Positions 11,305-19,778 of a stretch of DNA of 58,543 nt are shown here, piece after piece (position 1 is the first letter of the stretch; every line of letters starts with the position of its first letter). A program made the translations under genes and the position numbers. Source of the stretch: Zygnema cylindricum (Eukaryota; Streptophyta; Zygnematophyceae; Zygnematales; Zygnemataceae); NCBI GenBank assembly GCA_037447655.1, contig JBBHKE010002830.1, positions 105,783 through 164,325 on the forward strand, read 5' to 3'. The notes under the pieces were generated by a model. That model saw only the letters and a list, made by a program, of their open reading frames with translations. It ran no database searches and was not told the DNA's origin.

Positions 11305-12844
11305 CGGTAGCCTTAAGGCTTGCCAGTAGTGGCGTATCGGATTGCTACGCTTGGCATCGATAGTACTGGAAATATCGCATCGCTACCAACCAAGACCTAG
11401 CATTTGGCCGTGTTCACACACCCGATTTGTCGGGTAGCGCTGTTTTTGACTCCTCCATGAAGAATCCTTTTGTCTCCCTTGACAGGTTGGACAAACAGCC
11501 AGTAGGAGCTCAGGTCCTCAGCTTGACCGTACATACGTGCGAAAACCCATTCGGAAGCATACTTATAATGACGGCAAAATCTCTGCACCACTAAGAAGCG
11601 GCTCAGCTCCCACTCTTTCGGAAGAACTGAAATTCTTTTGTGAACGCGCATTCCGGGACACTTATCACGGCTTGTCCACACTCTCAATGTTATCTGTTTT
11701 TCAGTACAGTACACCGCCAATCGTTATTAGCGTAGAAGTTTCTTTAGCGTATTTGAATAATTACCGTGCTTTACGCTAATTAAGAATTTGAAAATTTTGA
11801 AAAAAAACATACATTCTAATTGTTTAATAATTAAAGGGAATTGCTAATCGCAGAGACAATTTTTGTTGCGCGCAGGAAGTTGTCAGAAATTGTACATTTG
11901 AAGTACAGTTTCTACATGCTAATTGATGGCCGTACAGAAAGTACATCGGCACATGTACTTTTATGTACGACACAGTAATATTATTGGTGTTGTATTCTAG
12001 TAATATAAGGTTTAGAGAGGGATTTAGGACTTAGAAAATTTGGTAGGTAGACCCCTCTCTCCCAGAGAGCTCGTATACAAAAGGTCAACTTTCACCCTTC
12101 ATAACTTACTGCTCAGGGGAGCAAATTTTGCTATCGACTCAGGGGAGTCTTCTCTTGAGAGGGGTGAAGTTGGTTAGACTTTATATCAGTTTGGGTGGAA
12201 GTTATTCTTGTGGAAACTTTAAGGGGTTAGGGTTATCCTAGGGGCTTCGGTTGAGCGGCCTACTCTGAAGGCCATTGGAGGTCTCATAGTTGCACATTAG
12301 ACGACTCCCATCCAAGCCGCCATTGCAAAATGGTCGCCTTCACTGTTTGCAGTCATCACGTCACCGAACACCACGTGGCGACCAACAAGTAGCTTGTAGA
12401 TTTCACGGGAAACACGGAGATGAGTCTAGAGGTAACACGCTTCCCTCCCATGGCCATATTGTAGAGTGGTCGTACAGGAAATACATCGGCCGTAGTACCT
12501 TCTTGTACTGTATATTCATTTGATTGGTTCCGTACTCATTACTAAGGGGTTTAGAGAAGGGTTTAGGACTTAGAGATTTTGAGCAAGTAGCCGCCTCTCT
12601 CCCATGGAGCTTATATAAAAACTGGCATCCTTGCCACATGATAATTAATTGTCTGGTTGGGCATTTTGAGTAATTCATTTTCCATTGGGCTCAGGGGAGT
12701 CCACCCTTCACAAGGTGAAGGCAGTCAGAGTCATTGTCTACCAAAGTGGTAGTTGTTCTAAGGAGAAGGGAGGCACTTAAAATTATCATAGAGGCTTCAA
12801 GTAAAATGCATATTTTGTGTACCAATGGAGGTCACAAAATTACA

Positions 12845-14640
12845 ATATAAGAGCTTTTAAAGGATTAAAAGACTCATATGGCTTTTCACATCTATATGTC
12901 ATCTTTATATTTTATAATTAAGAAATATTTAGTCTCACACCAATTTATTATATTGAAGGTTTTGTCAATTCTCATGTCATAGCCATGAACATCAGTATGG
13001 GCGTTGGTCGTTGACTTAGAATAATAGCCTCAAATTTGGGTTTTGTGGTAAAGTGGAGTCTTTTTAACGTATAAAAAACGTTAAGCCGTTGTTGGGCTAG
13101 GTCGTCTACATTGTTTCATTCGATGATACAACCACATGTGATGTACCGTCGTTATCACTTAAAGGTTGTTGAAACGGTTTTGGGGAGCTTTTATTTCTCA
13201 TTAGAGCTAAGAACATCAATCCCCAATAGTTGCGTATGTGATGTAAGCATCATAGAAATCACCTTTACCTCATTCACTGAATTGGGAATAAGGATGACTT
13301 TTGTATTAACGATAGGTCTGTCTTATGTTCGTTATTGGTGTAAAACAATCTTAGACCTATTGGGTTTTATAACTCAATCTTTCGAATGAGAGTCATTAAA
13401 CAACCCATCGTTGTTAGAACTTTATCGTTTTTAACATTTTTTTTCCCTATGTCGAATCCTCGATAGCATTTTTTCGATTTTTCACTCTAGATCAATCTTA
13501 AATTTGTACTTAGACATGATGAAAAAATTATGGCTCATAAAAGAAATAATACATTATAAAGTCACTTGTATATATATTAGCCTTCAAGTATCAATGAGCA
13601 AGGTTGGTGGATAGTTACATGTACATCAAAGAAAACAAGTGTTTAACTATCTTGCTCACTAAATATTTGTCCTAAAACCATACTTTTACGATCTTCTATA
13701 ATGTCAAATCTTATTATTGACTTATTATTCATCACCATAAAGATGACCAACCTAGACCAAGATTCATTTGAGACAAGGGTTTCAAAAAATACAAAGGATT
13801 AAGAAAAAACTCTTTGGCATTGCGTTTTATTTAAATGAAATTCGTTTTTTTAACGTATTTATTCAAACATGAGGTTATATTGCCTCAAACTTCTCTATCC
13901 TTATAATCGTTGTTTTTTAAGCATGTCAGAATGAAATTTGCTTTGTGGGGTGTTTACTTAGGAGCACCATTTTACACAAAAGTTGTTTATTATTTATTGT
14001 TTTCCTTAAGAGCTTAATAATGGCGGTTACGCAGGTAAAAAATGTCGTGGTGTATTTGGGGGTGTGTTTAAAGATCAATTCTCTAATTTTGATTACTCAA
14101 GGTGTACACAGGTGCTAAAATCTCACCTACTCGCTTTATTTTTGTAGGTGGTGTTGAGTATACCAATCGTATTCACGTATCGAAGTAACCCAGTTGGTAA
14201 GTTTAAGGAAACCGCATGGTTTTACATAAGGTTATCAAGTTTAAAACGTTGTTATTTCATATTTTAATTTTTTTATTGGAATTAAGTTCGGAAGGCTTCG
14301 ATCATTCAACTTCTTATCTAACTTGGAAATCTTAAAAACCAAATTAAGGGTTTTATTATAAATCCTCACATTGTAGACATTACACCTTTAATCGATATTA
14401 ACGTTAATTTGGCGACCCCATATTTTGACCCTCGACCCTAAAATAAAATTAAAATTTATATTTTTTCATACGTCAATTTAAGTATTGTTTAATTAGCGTT
14501 AATGACTGTGATTTGGACTGTTTTGAATAGTGTAATGTAAGAAATGTGTTTCTACGGAGTAAAACTGCTCATTCTTTTACACAAATGCCCGTGCGCATAT
14601 TACGTACAGTATAAAGTAACAAAAACTACGCACGGTACAT
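12845..14640. other. Gene-free AT-rich interval
   Basis: No recognisable coding region is present. The 92-codon frame at 13111-13389 has no motif and ordinary intergenic composition. Around 14376-14420 the string ACACCTTTAATCGATATTAACG resembles, in pieces, the inverted-repeat ends seen near 57522, so an eroded copy may lie here. Confidence 0.5.
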
Positions 14641-15674
14641 TCTAGAAACAAAAGGTTATTTTTAGTATTTTTTAGGTCAAAAAAGGCAAAAAAGAAGACG
14701 AGGTAGTCTGCCTCTAACACCTCTCTTCAGCTCCCACACTTGTCGCAGTCACTGAAGGTTGAAGAGGAATCTAGAACCATGGCTGCATATGCTGTTTAAA
14801 GATAGAGAGACAGGTGGTAGATTTACCAAAATATACTTGACGGATCCAGGATTTGATCTTAGTACCCACCGTACGTCAAGTCAAAAATAGATGGTAGATT
14901 TATCCTACAATCTACGATCGGTAGTGAGATATATAGGGTTTGATAGATAATTAAATCTGTACGACTACATGAAATCATTTAACGGCGCAAACGAGCATGT
15001 AACATAGATACAGTAAAGACGTATGTACGGTGTATGGTTCTTCCCGAAATAAGTATCGTGCATTTGTTTCGACAACAAAACAATTACCGCGCATTGATTT
15101 TCGACGGCTAAAATCAAATGTCGTTCTTAATTCGACGGCCACGATAGGCAGCGGGATCGCGAAATAGGCGTTTTGGCGTTTTCGGTCAGCGCCACGTCAA
15201 GCACCACGTGTCACGACGTCATAGGTTTAAGGCGCCCCTGGAAAATATGAGAGCTAATCTGGATATGGCAAAGATCAACATTTCGGCCATGCCGTACGAT
15301 GACTATACATAAAGTACATCGGCACCTAAATTTTTCTATACGACACATTAATCTTATTAGTGCCGTACTCTAGTAGTATTAGGTTGAAAGAGGGATTTAG
15401 GACTCACAAATTTTGGTAGGCAGACACTCTCTCTTAGAGAGCTCTTGTACAAATGGTCAAAATGGTCAACTTTGACCCTTTATAACTTACTGCTCACGGG
15501 AGCAAATTTAGTGATTCTTTTTGCTATCGACTCAGGGGAGTCTTGCCTTCATAGAGGTGAAGGTGATCAAAGTTTTTGTTTGCCACGGTGGCCGTTATTC
15601 TTGCTGAAACATAAAGGGGTTAGGATTATCCTAGAGGCTTCGTGTGAGCTGCCTACTTTGAGGACGTGTGGAGG
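14641..15674 (+). repeat. Element B 5' LTR, main part
   Basis: It begins TCTAGAAACA (the 3' copy has TGTAGAAATT) and runs to GGAGG, where copia-1 is inserted; its last 14 bases are at 22123-22136. It carries the U3 hairpin, the antisense tRNA-like unit (14828-14935), CACGTG at 15205, GACGTC at 15215 and twin AGGG-type hairpins near 15488-15545. Confidence 0.85.
14828..14935 (-). promoter_or_regulatory. Antisense tRNA-like Pol III unit in the B 5' LTR
   Basis: Read on the minus strand: an A-box-like region, a B-box-like AGATCAAATCC (top strand 14849-14859), and a 7-bp closing stem CTTGACG/CGTCAAG (14874-14880 with 14836-14842). A TTTT terminator (14828-14831) follows 4 bases beyond. A box, B box and a T run are the standard parts of a type 2 RNA polymerase III promoter. 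It is not an intact tRNA. Confidence 0.55.
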
Positions 15675-15754
15675 TCTAGAAACTAATGGTTTTATTAGTA
15701 TTTTCTAGGTCTGAAAAGAAATATAGAAGTCGAGGCAGTCTATCTCTAACTTCT

Positions 15755-15799
15755 CTCTCCAACTCTCAAACTTGTCGCAGTCACTGAGAAATTGGAGAG
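15755..15799 (+). promoter_or_regulatory. Conserved U3 hairpin of the copia LTRs
   Basis: CTCTCCAA (15755-15762) pairs with TTGGAGAG (15792-15799) around a loop holding ACTTGTCGCAGTCACTGA. In other families the loop core is retained while both stem arms change together; LTR K, for example, has CCGGTC with GACCGG. CCATGG follows within about 15 bases in nearly all copies. Confidence 0.65.
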
Positions 15800-15873
15800 G
15801 AAGCTAGAGCCATGGCTACCTTGGCTATCCTGAGGTTTACGGGAATTTTATATTAGGGTTTATATATTTAATT

Positions 15874-15976
15874 AAAATGTATGTGCCGGCGGCAGGATTT
15901 GATCCTTGTACCTGCCGGCCGGCAGATACAATGTAGCCGGTAGCCTTAGCCGTTTCATCTAGCGGTAGTGTTACCT
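15874..15976 (-). promoter_or_regulatory. Antisense tRNA-like Pol III unit, copia-1 5' LTR
   Basis: On the minus strand: a tRNA-like 5' region, a B-box-like GGATCAAATCC, a closing stem made of GCCGGC-GGCAGG with CCTGCC-GGCCGGC (instead of the CTTGACG/CGTCAAG of other families), and TTTT (15874-15877). The same unit lies at 21274-21376 in the 3' LTR. Confidence 0.5.
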
Positions 15977-16339
15977 AGCATATAGTTTGATAATTATTTA
16001 TATATGTATACAAGCGATAAACCATTTAACTAGAATTAATTACGGGATACATAGATCCAGTAATATGTAATGTACGACTTACGGTACGGACATAAATCAG
16101 TACCGCGCATTTGTTTCGTAAATGAAACAAATACCGCGCATGTATTTATTACGGCTACGATTAAAGCCGAATTTAATCGGACGGCCGGGATTAGCGCCGA
16201 GATCGCGGAGGAAGATTTCGGCGGTTTGTGGCCATCGCCACATCGGATGACGCGTGGCAAAATTCCGTTGGATTGTGGAAACTCCGGAGATTATGGCACC
16301 GAATCCGGATTTGACATGTGTCGACATTTTGGCCATGTC

Positions 16340-16414
16340 GTACAATATCCGTACATAAAGTACACCGGCAGCTGTACTTTTGCGTACGGAACTCAATTCT
16401 GATTGGTTCCGTAC
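16340..16414 (+). promoter_or_regulatory. GTAC cluster upstream of the copia-1 core promoter
   Basis: Six GTAC tetranucleotides start at 16340, 16351, 16360, 16374, 16384 and 16411, against about 0.3 expected. ATTGG (inverted CCAAT) lies just before the last. GTAC is the core bound by plant SBP-box factors, including the copper regulator SPL7. A comparable cluster is present in all copia LTR families here. Confidence 0.55.
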
Positions 16415-16526
16415 ATCAGTAGATAGAGTCTGTGAGAGAGATAGGACTTAGAAAAATTAGAAGATAGGACCCTCTCTCCCAGAGAGCTTCTGTACAAAAG
16501 GTCAACTTTGACCCTCCATAACTTAC

Positions 16527-16578
16527 TGCTCAGGGGAGCAAATTCAGAGATTCTTTTTGCTATCGACTCAGGGGAGTC
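16527..16578 (+). promoter_or_regulatory. Twin AGGG-loop hairpins in the transcribed leader
   Basis: Two short hairpins with the same loop: TGCTC-AGGG-GAGCA (16527-16540) and GACTC-AGGG-GAGTC (16565-16578). They lie about 35-90 bases after the TATA-type position, so they should be in the 5' leader of the RNA. They could serve packaging or dimerisation. Confidence 0.55.
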
Positions 16579-16703
16579 TTGTCTTCACAGGGGTGAAGTT
16601 GGTCAGAGTTTTTGTCTGCCAGGGTGGAAGTTATTTTTGCTTAAACACAAAGGGGTCAGGATTATCCTAGAGGCTTCTTGGAAGCTGTCCACTCTGAGGA
16701 CTT

Positions 16704-19700
16704 ATGGAGGTCTCAGAGTTTCAGGTTATGGGCCCACCCTCTAGGGTGCCAATATTTAATGGAACTGGCTTCATATACTGGGAAAGTATGATGATAGGAG
16801 CTCTATGCGAAAAAAGGTTTTGGGGGATAGTGAGTGGACGATTGGGGCGTCCATCAAGTCTTGGAATTCCTCCAGGGTTTAAAGGAAGCAGATTCACCAG
16901 GAAAGAGGATTCACCTTCAACGGAGGAAACAAAGGAAGGAGAGGTGGTGGACAAAGGAAAGGAGAAGGAGGCGACCACACCAATAGCAACTGGTTTAGCA
17001 TTCATGTCACCTATTCCGAGGAACGAGGAGAATGATACTGAAACCTGGGACTTCAACAATATGGCGGCAAAGCACTTCATCCTACGCCATCTCACTCAAG
17101 GACTTGCATGTCCTCATTTGCAGGTAGAGAGGGCATCCGATCTTTGGATGGCTCTCATAGAGATGTACCGAAGTGGTACGATTCAGCAACAACAGTTGGC
17201 TGATCAGAAAGTTAAGGAGTATGTATACAAAGGGGGAAATATGTTGGATTTTTGCAATGAGCTTGCTACACTCTTCATGGAGCTAGAGAGTGCGGGTAAA
17301 GTTTTTAGTGAAAAAGAAAAAGTTAACTGTTTACTAATGAAGTTACCTGATGAGTTCGAGAACATAGTCAACCGTGTGCAGGACTTGCCGGACTCAAGGT
17401 GGATATGGAACTCAGTGGTAGGGATGATTCTCGTTCGAGAGAATACGATTGAGATCCGAAGGGGAGGAAAGAGTGGCCAAGCCTTGGCAACAGCGACCGA
17501 TTGGAGGAACAAGGATTCCCGGAAACCAGTCAGAAACTATGGGGGTAGGGAGCGGGAAAAACAGGTTGGCGAGTTCGAACCAAGGGCTCCCAAAGGTTTA
17601 TGTCATTTTTGTAAGAAACCTGGGCACTATATGGCAGAGTGCACCAAGCTAACCGAGCTTCGGTTAAAGGAGGGGCAGACCGGTGGTACCCCGAGAGGAA
17701 AGAAAAAGGCCCTTGTCACACAGGTACTTGAGGCGGAATCCGAGGACGAGGACGATGAGCTCCTTTTGGATGAGGAGTTGGAGGCGAAAACTGAGGTTGA
17801 AATTCCACGAAGGCAGAAATGTGCTTACGGTGGATTGAAAGGTGAAGCAGGCTGGATTATAGATTCAGGTGCCTCAATGCACATGTGTAAGGATAGACAC
17901 CTGTTCACTAAGATAAGAAAGATTCCCACCGTAGAGATAGAGTACGGGGATGGGAGGATAGTCACCACTACTCTTGTAGGATCGGTAGATCTGAAAGTGT
18001 TAGTTGAAGGAAAGACATCCATATTAACATTCTCCGATGTATTGTTTATTCCGGAGCTGAACAAAAACCTTATCTCTACATCAGTATTAGATGATAAGGG
18101 TTTTTTCACTAGCACTAGGGAAGGAGTCTTTACTGCTAGTTTTGAGGAGGATGTCTATTTCATTGCTGAGAAAGGTAGCCATGGGATGTTTAGGCTGATC
18201 TTAAGTAATGAAACGAAGAAACTTTATTATGCTGGTGTTCATGATATTATGATGTGGCATAAGAGGCTTGGGCATGTGAATCTAGATAAGTTAAGAGAGA
18301 TGAAAAAGATGGGAGTGGTGGAAGGGATTCAGTTCAGTGAGAGTGATGATATAAGTGATTGTAGTGGGTGTGCTCAAGGTAAAGCACACAGATTACCCTT
18401 TCCAAAAACAGCCACCTACAAGGGAGAAAAACTTCTAGATCTAGTACACACAGATATTTGGGGACCGGCTAGAGTGCCCTCACCGGGGGGGAAGAGATTT
18501 ATGATGACTATAACTGATGATTGGTCTCGGTATTCCCGAGTATATTTTTTGAAAAACAAGTCAGAAGCTGAGGACTGTTTTAGACAATATAAAGCATGGA
18601 GCGAAAAACTCCATGAAACTCCAATCAAGAGAGTAAGGAGTGACAATGGTGGAGAGTATACTTCTAACCAGTTTGAGGATTTTTTGAGGGAAGATGGGGT
18701 TCAACACCAAAAGACAGTGCCAGAAAATCCTGAACAGAATGGGGTAGCTGAAAGGTTAAATAGAACACTAAGTGATAGTGCTAGAAGTATGTTGTCGGAT
18801 AAGAAGATAGGAAAAAGGTTTTGGGCAGAAGCAATGAACTGTGCTAATTACCTCAAAAATAGAGTTCTTACTTCAGCTATAAAAGATCAAACACCTTATG
18901 AGAGATGGACAGGCCGGAAACCAGACTTATCTCATTTAAAGGTTTTCGGCAGTCAAGTATTCAGTCTAGATACTGATCGGTCCAATTGGAAGCTAGATCC
19001 TAAAGGAAAACCGGGATACTTATTAGGATATGATGAGGATGTTAAAGGATATAGAGTTTATGATCTAAAAAGAGAAGATATAATCTTAGTAAAGCATCTA
19101 GTAGTTATGGATGAAGGAAAGTCTGTGGATCCCTTCAAATATACAAAGTCAGTAAAAATCAGATTTGAGTCAGAAAATTCTGATGACTTTGAGCTTCCTA
19201 ACTATCCAGGTTTTAGAGACGATGACATTCTTGCAGGAACAAATCAGACAGAAAAGGACTCGGCTGTGGAAACTCCAGTGACAACTCTACTCGAAGCGGA
19301 AGACGTTTTGGAAAATGATTCGGAATCAAGGGATAGGGGAGAAGCCGAGTTTGTTCGAAAGAATCCACGAGAACCATCTATTCCGGCCTCAGATTTTGAG
19401 GGAGGGAGGAGAAGTAGCAAAAGACTGCAAGAAAAACAGGTTAATAACAAGGTAACTAAACTATCTCATCAAGATGAACCTCAAACTTATCGAGAGGCGA
19501 TGACTTGTCCAGAAAGAAACCGGTGGAAGACAGCCATCAATGAGGAGATGGCTTCAATCATGGCAGCCGATACTTGGGAGCTGGTGGACTGTCCACCTAA
19601 CCGAAAACCAATCGGTTGTAAGTGGGTTTTCAAACTGAAACTGAACCCAGATAACACAATCGAGCGCTACAAGGCCAGATTAGTGGCAAAGGGATTTACA

Positions 19701-19778
19701 CAAAAGGAAGGAATTGACTACGAGGAAACCTTTGCTCGGTGGTCAGATTTCCCTCCGTCCGCATACTTCTCAGTTTAG
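16704..19778 (+). CDS. Copia-1 Gag-Pol polyprotein, N-terminal 1024 residues (Gag, protease, integrase, start of RT)
   Basis: The first ATG lies in the last 20 bases of the 5' LTR. The frame reads through the LTR end and the primer site (a second ATG at 16728 gives MGPPSRVP). Domains: copia-type Gag (about 10-260), one CCHC knuckle (CHFCKKPGHYMAEC, 300-313), aspartic protease (DSGA from 387), integrase zinc region (H519, H524, C553, C556) and DDE core (D584, D647, E683 with 35-residue spacing), then the start of reverse transcriptase (WKTAINEEM, CKWVFKLK, about 935-985). All catalytic residues seen are intact. The frame fails at TFARWSD, where relatives have TFAHVVRF: one base is missing near 19737. 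Protease and integrase before reverse transcriptase defines Ty1/copia. Confidence 0.95.
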   Translation: MEVSEFQVMGPPSRVPIFNGTGFIYWESMMIGALCEKRFWGIVSGRLGRPSSLGIPPGFKGSRFTRKEDSPSTEETKEGEVVDKGKEKEATTPIATGLAFMSPIPRNEENDTETWDFNNMAAKHFILRHLTQGLACPHLQVERASDLWMALIEMYRSGTIQQQQLADQKVKEYVYKGGNMLDFCNELATLFMELESAGKVFSEKEKVNCLLMKLPDEFENIVNRVQDLPDSRWIWNSVVGMILVRENTIEIRRGGKSGQALATATDWRNKDSRKPVRNYGGREREKQVGEFEPRAPKGLCHFCKKPGHYMAECTKLTELRLKEGQTGGTPRGKKKALVTQVLEAESEDEDDELLLDEELEAKTEVEIPRRQKCAYGGLKGEAGWIIDSGASMHMCKDRHLFTKIRKIPTVEIEYGDGRIVTTTLVGSVDLKVLVEGKTSILTFSDVLFIPELNKNLISTSVLDDKGFFTSTREGVFTASFEEDVYFIAEKGSHGMFRLILSNETKKLYYAGVHDIMMWHKRLGHVNLDKLREMKKMGVVEGIQFSESDDISDCSGCAQGKAHRLPFPKTATYKGEKLLDLVHTDIWGPARVPSPGGKRFMMTITDDWSRYSRVYFLKNKSEAEDCFRQYKAWSEKLHETPIKRVRSDNGGEYTSNQFEDFLREDGVQHQKTVPENPEQNGVAERLNRTLSDSARSMLSDKKIGKRFWAEAMNCANYLKNRVLTSAIKDQTPYERWTGRKPDLSHLKVFGSQVFSLDTDRSNWKLDPKGKPGYLLGYDEDVKGYRVYDLKREDIILVKHLVVMDEGKSVDPFKYTKSVKIRFESENSDDFELPNYPGFRDDDILAGTNQTEKDSAVETPVTTLLEAEDVLENDSESRDRGEAEFVRKNPREPSIPASDFEGGRRSSKRLQEKQVNNKVTKLSHQDEPQTYREAMTCPERNRWKTAINEEMASIMAADTWELVDCPPNRKPIGCKWVFKLKLNPDNTIERYKARLVAKGFTQKEGIDYEETFARWSDFPPSAYFSV
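16724..16738 (+). promoter_or_regulatory. Primer-binding site complementary to the initiator-Met tRNA anticodon arm
   Basis: GGTTATGGGCCCACC directly follows the LTR end TTTCA. It is the exact complement of GGTGGGCCCATAACC, the anticodon arm of plant initiator tRNA as I know it; the animal form would mismatch near the end. Drosophila copia and yeast Ty5 use such internal half-tRNA primers. The ATG inside the site pairs with the CAU anticodon and is also an in-frame gag codon. Confidence 0.85.

Larger units (their letters stand above)
10862..11921. other. Foreign insert within the J 3' LTR
   Basis: This interrupts an otherwise continuous LTR. It contains a small hAT-like element (11068-11155), a 69-bp tandem duplication (11167-11304) and one end of a TA-type inverted-repeat element (from 11712). 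I could not find matching termini or a clean target duplication for the whole insert. No coding region is supported. Confidence 0.55.
9136..12294 (+). mobile_element. Copia element J, internally deleted
   Basis: It consists of a 5' LTR fragment (9136 to about 9450), the reverse transcriptase/RNase H end (about 9451-10181) and a 3' LTR (10195-12294). One deletion joins the 5' LTR, just after TATAGGGTTTG, to the distal reverse transcriptase. Flanks are CATCG (9131-9135) and CATTA (12295-12299), three of five matching, so the duplication is weak. Its position inside LTR K is clear because K resumes at 12295. Confidence 0.7.
10195..12294 (+). repeat. Element J 3' LTR with about 1 kb of inserted DNA
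   Basis: It follows the polypurine run AAATAAGGGGAG and starts TGTAGTAATT; it ends GGAGGTCTCATAGTTGCA. LTR sequence runs to about 10860, stops, and resumes at about 11922 (ATGGCCGTACAGAAAGTAC). The intervening 1060 bases are foreign. Outside them the LTR carries the GTAC cluster (11932-11970) and the twin AGGG hairpin region (about 12110-12150). Confidence 0.75.
8626..12844 (+). repeat. Solo copia LTR K, split by element J
   Basis: The two halves are 8626-9135 (starting TGTTGAAACC) and 12295-12844 (ending GGAGGTCACAAAATTACA), together about 1060 bases, the normal size for this group. Both sides carry ATATA (8621-8625 and 12845-12849), read as the target duplication, though it is a low-complexity sequence. 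The left half keeps the U3 hairpin (8715-8726 pairing with 8743-8756) and the right half has a TATA-type box near 12612. No internal region remains, so it is a solo LTR made by LTR-LTR recombination. Confidence 0.72.
15678..16723 (+). repeat. Copia-1 5' LTR
   Basis: It is collinear with 21078-22122 at a constant offset of 5400 until a 1-base difference near 16621. Modules in order: hairpin (15755-15762 with 15792-15799), antisense tRNA-like unit, TTTGTTTC dyad (16100-16142), GTAC cluster (16340-16414), GATTGG (inverted CCAAT), a TGTACAAAAGG element where related LTRs have TATATAAAAGG (about 16492), twin hairpins (16527-16578) and the gag start (16704). Confidence 0.95.

Noticed and set aside
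11397-11720. 107-codon minus-strand frame as a host gene
   Set aside because: It begins inside an inverted-repeat transposon end (11712) and has no recognisable domain.
16036-16402. Overlapping frames on both strands of the copia-1 LTR (repeated at 21436-21802)
   Set aside because: They lie in U3 over the dyad and GTAC cluster and are duplicated only because the LTR is; there are no motifs.
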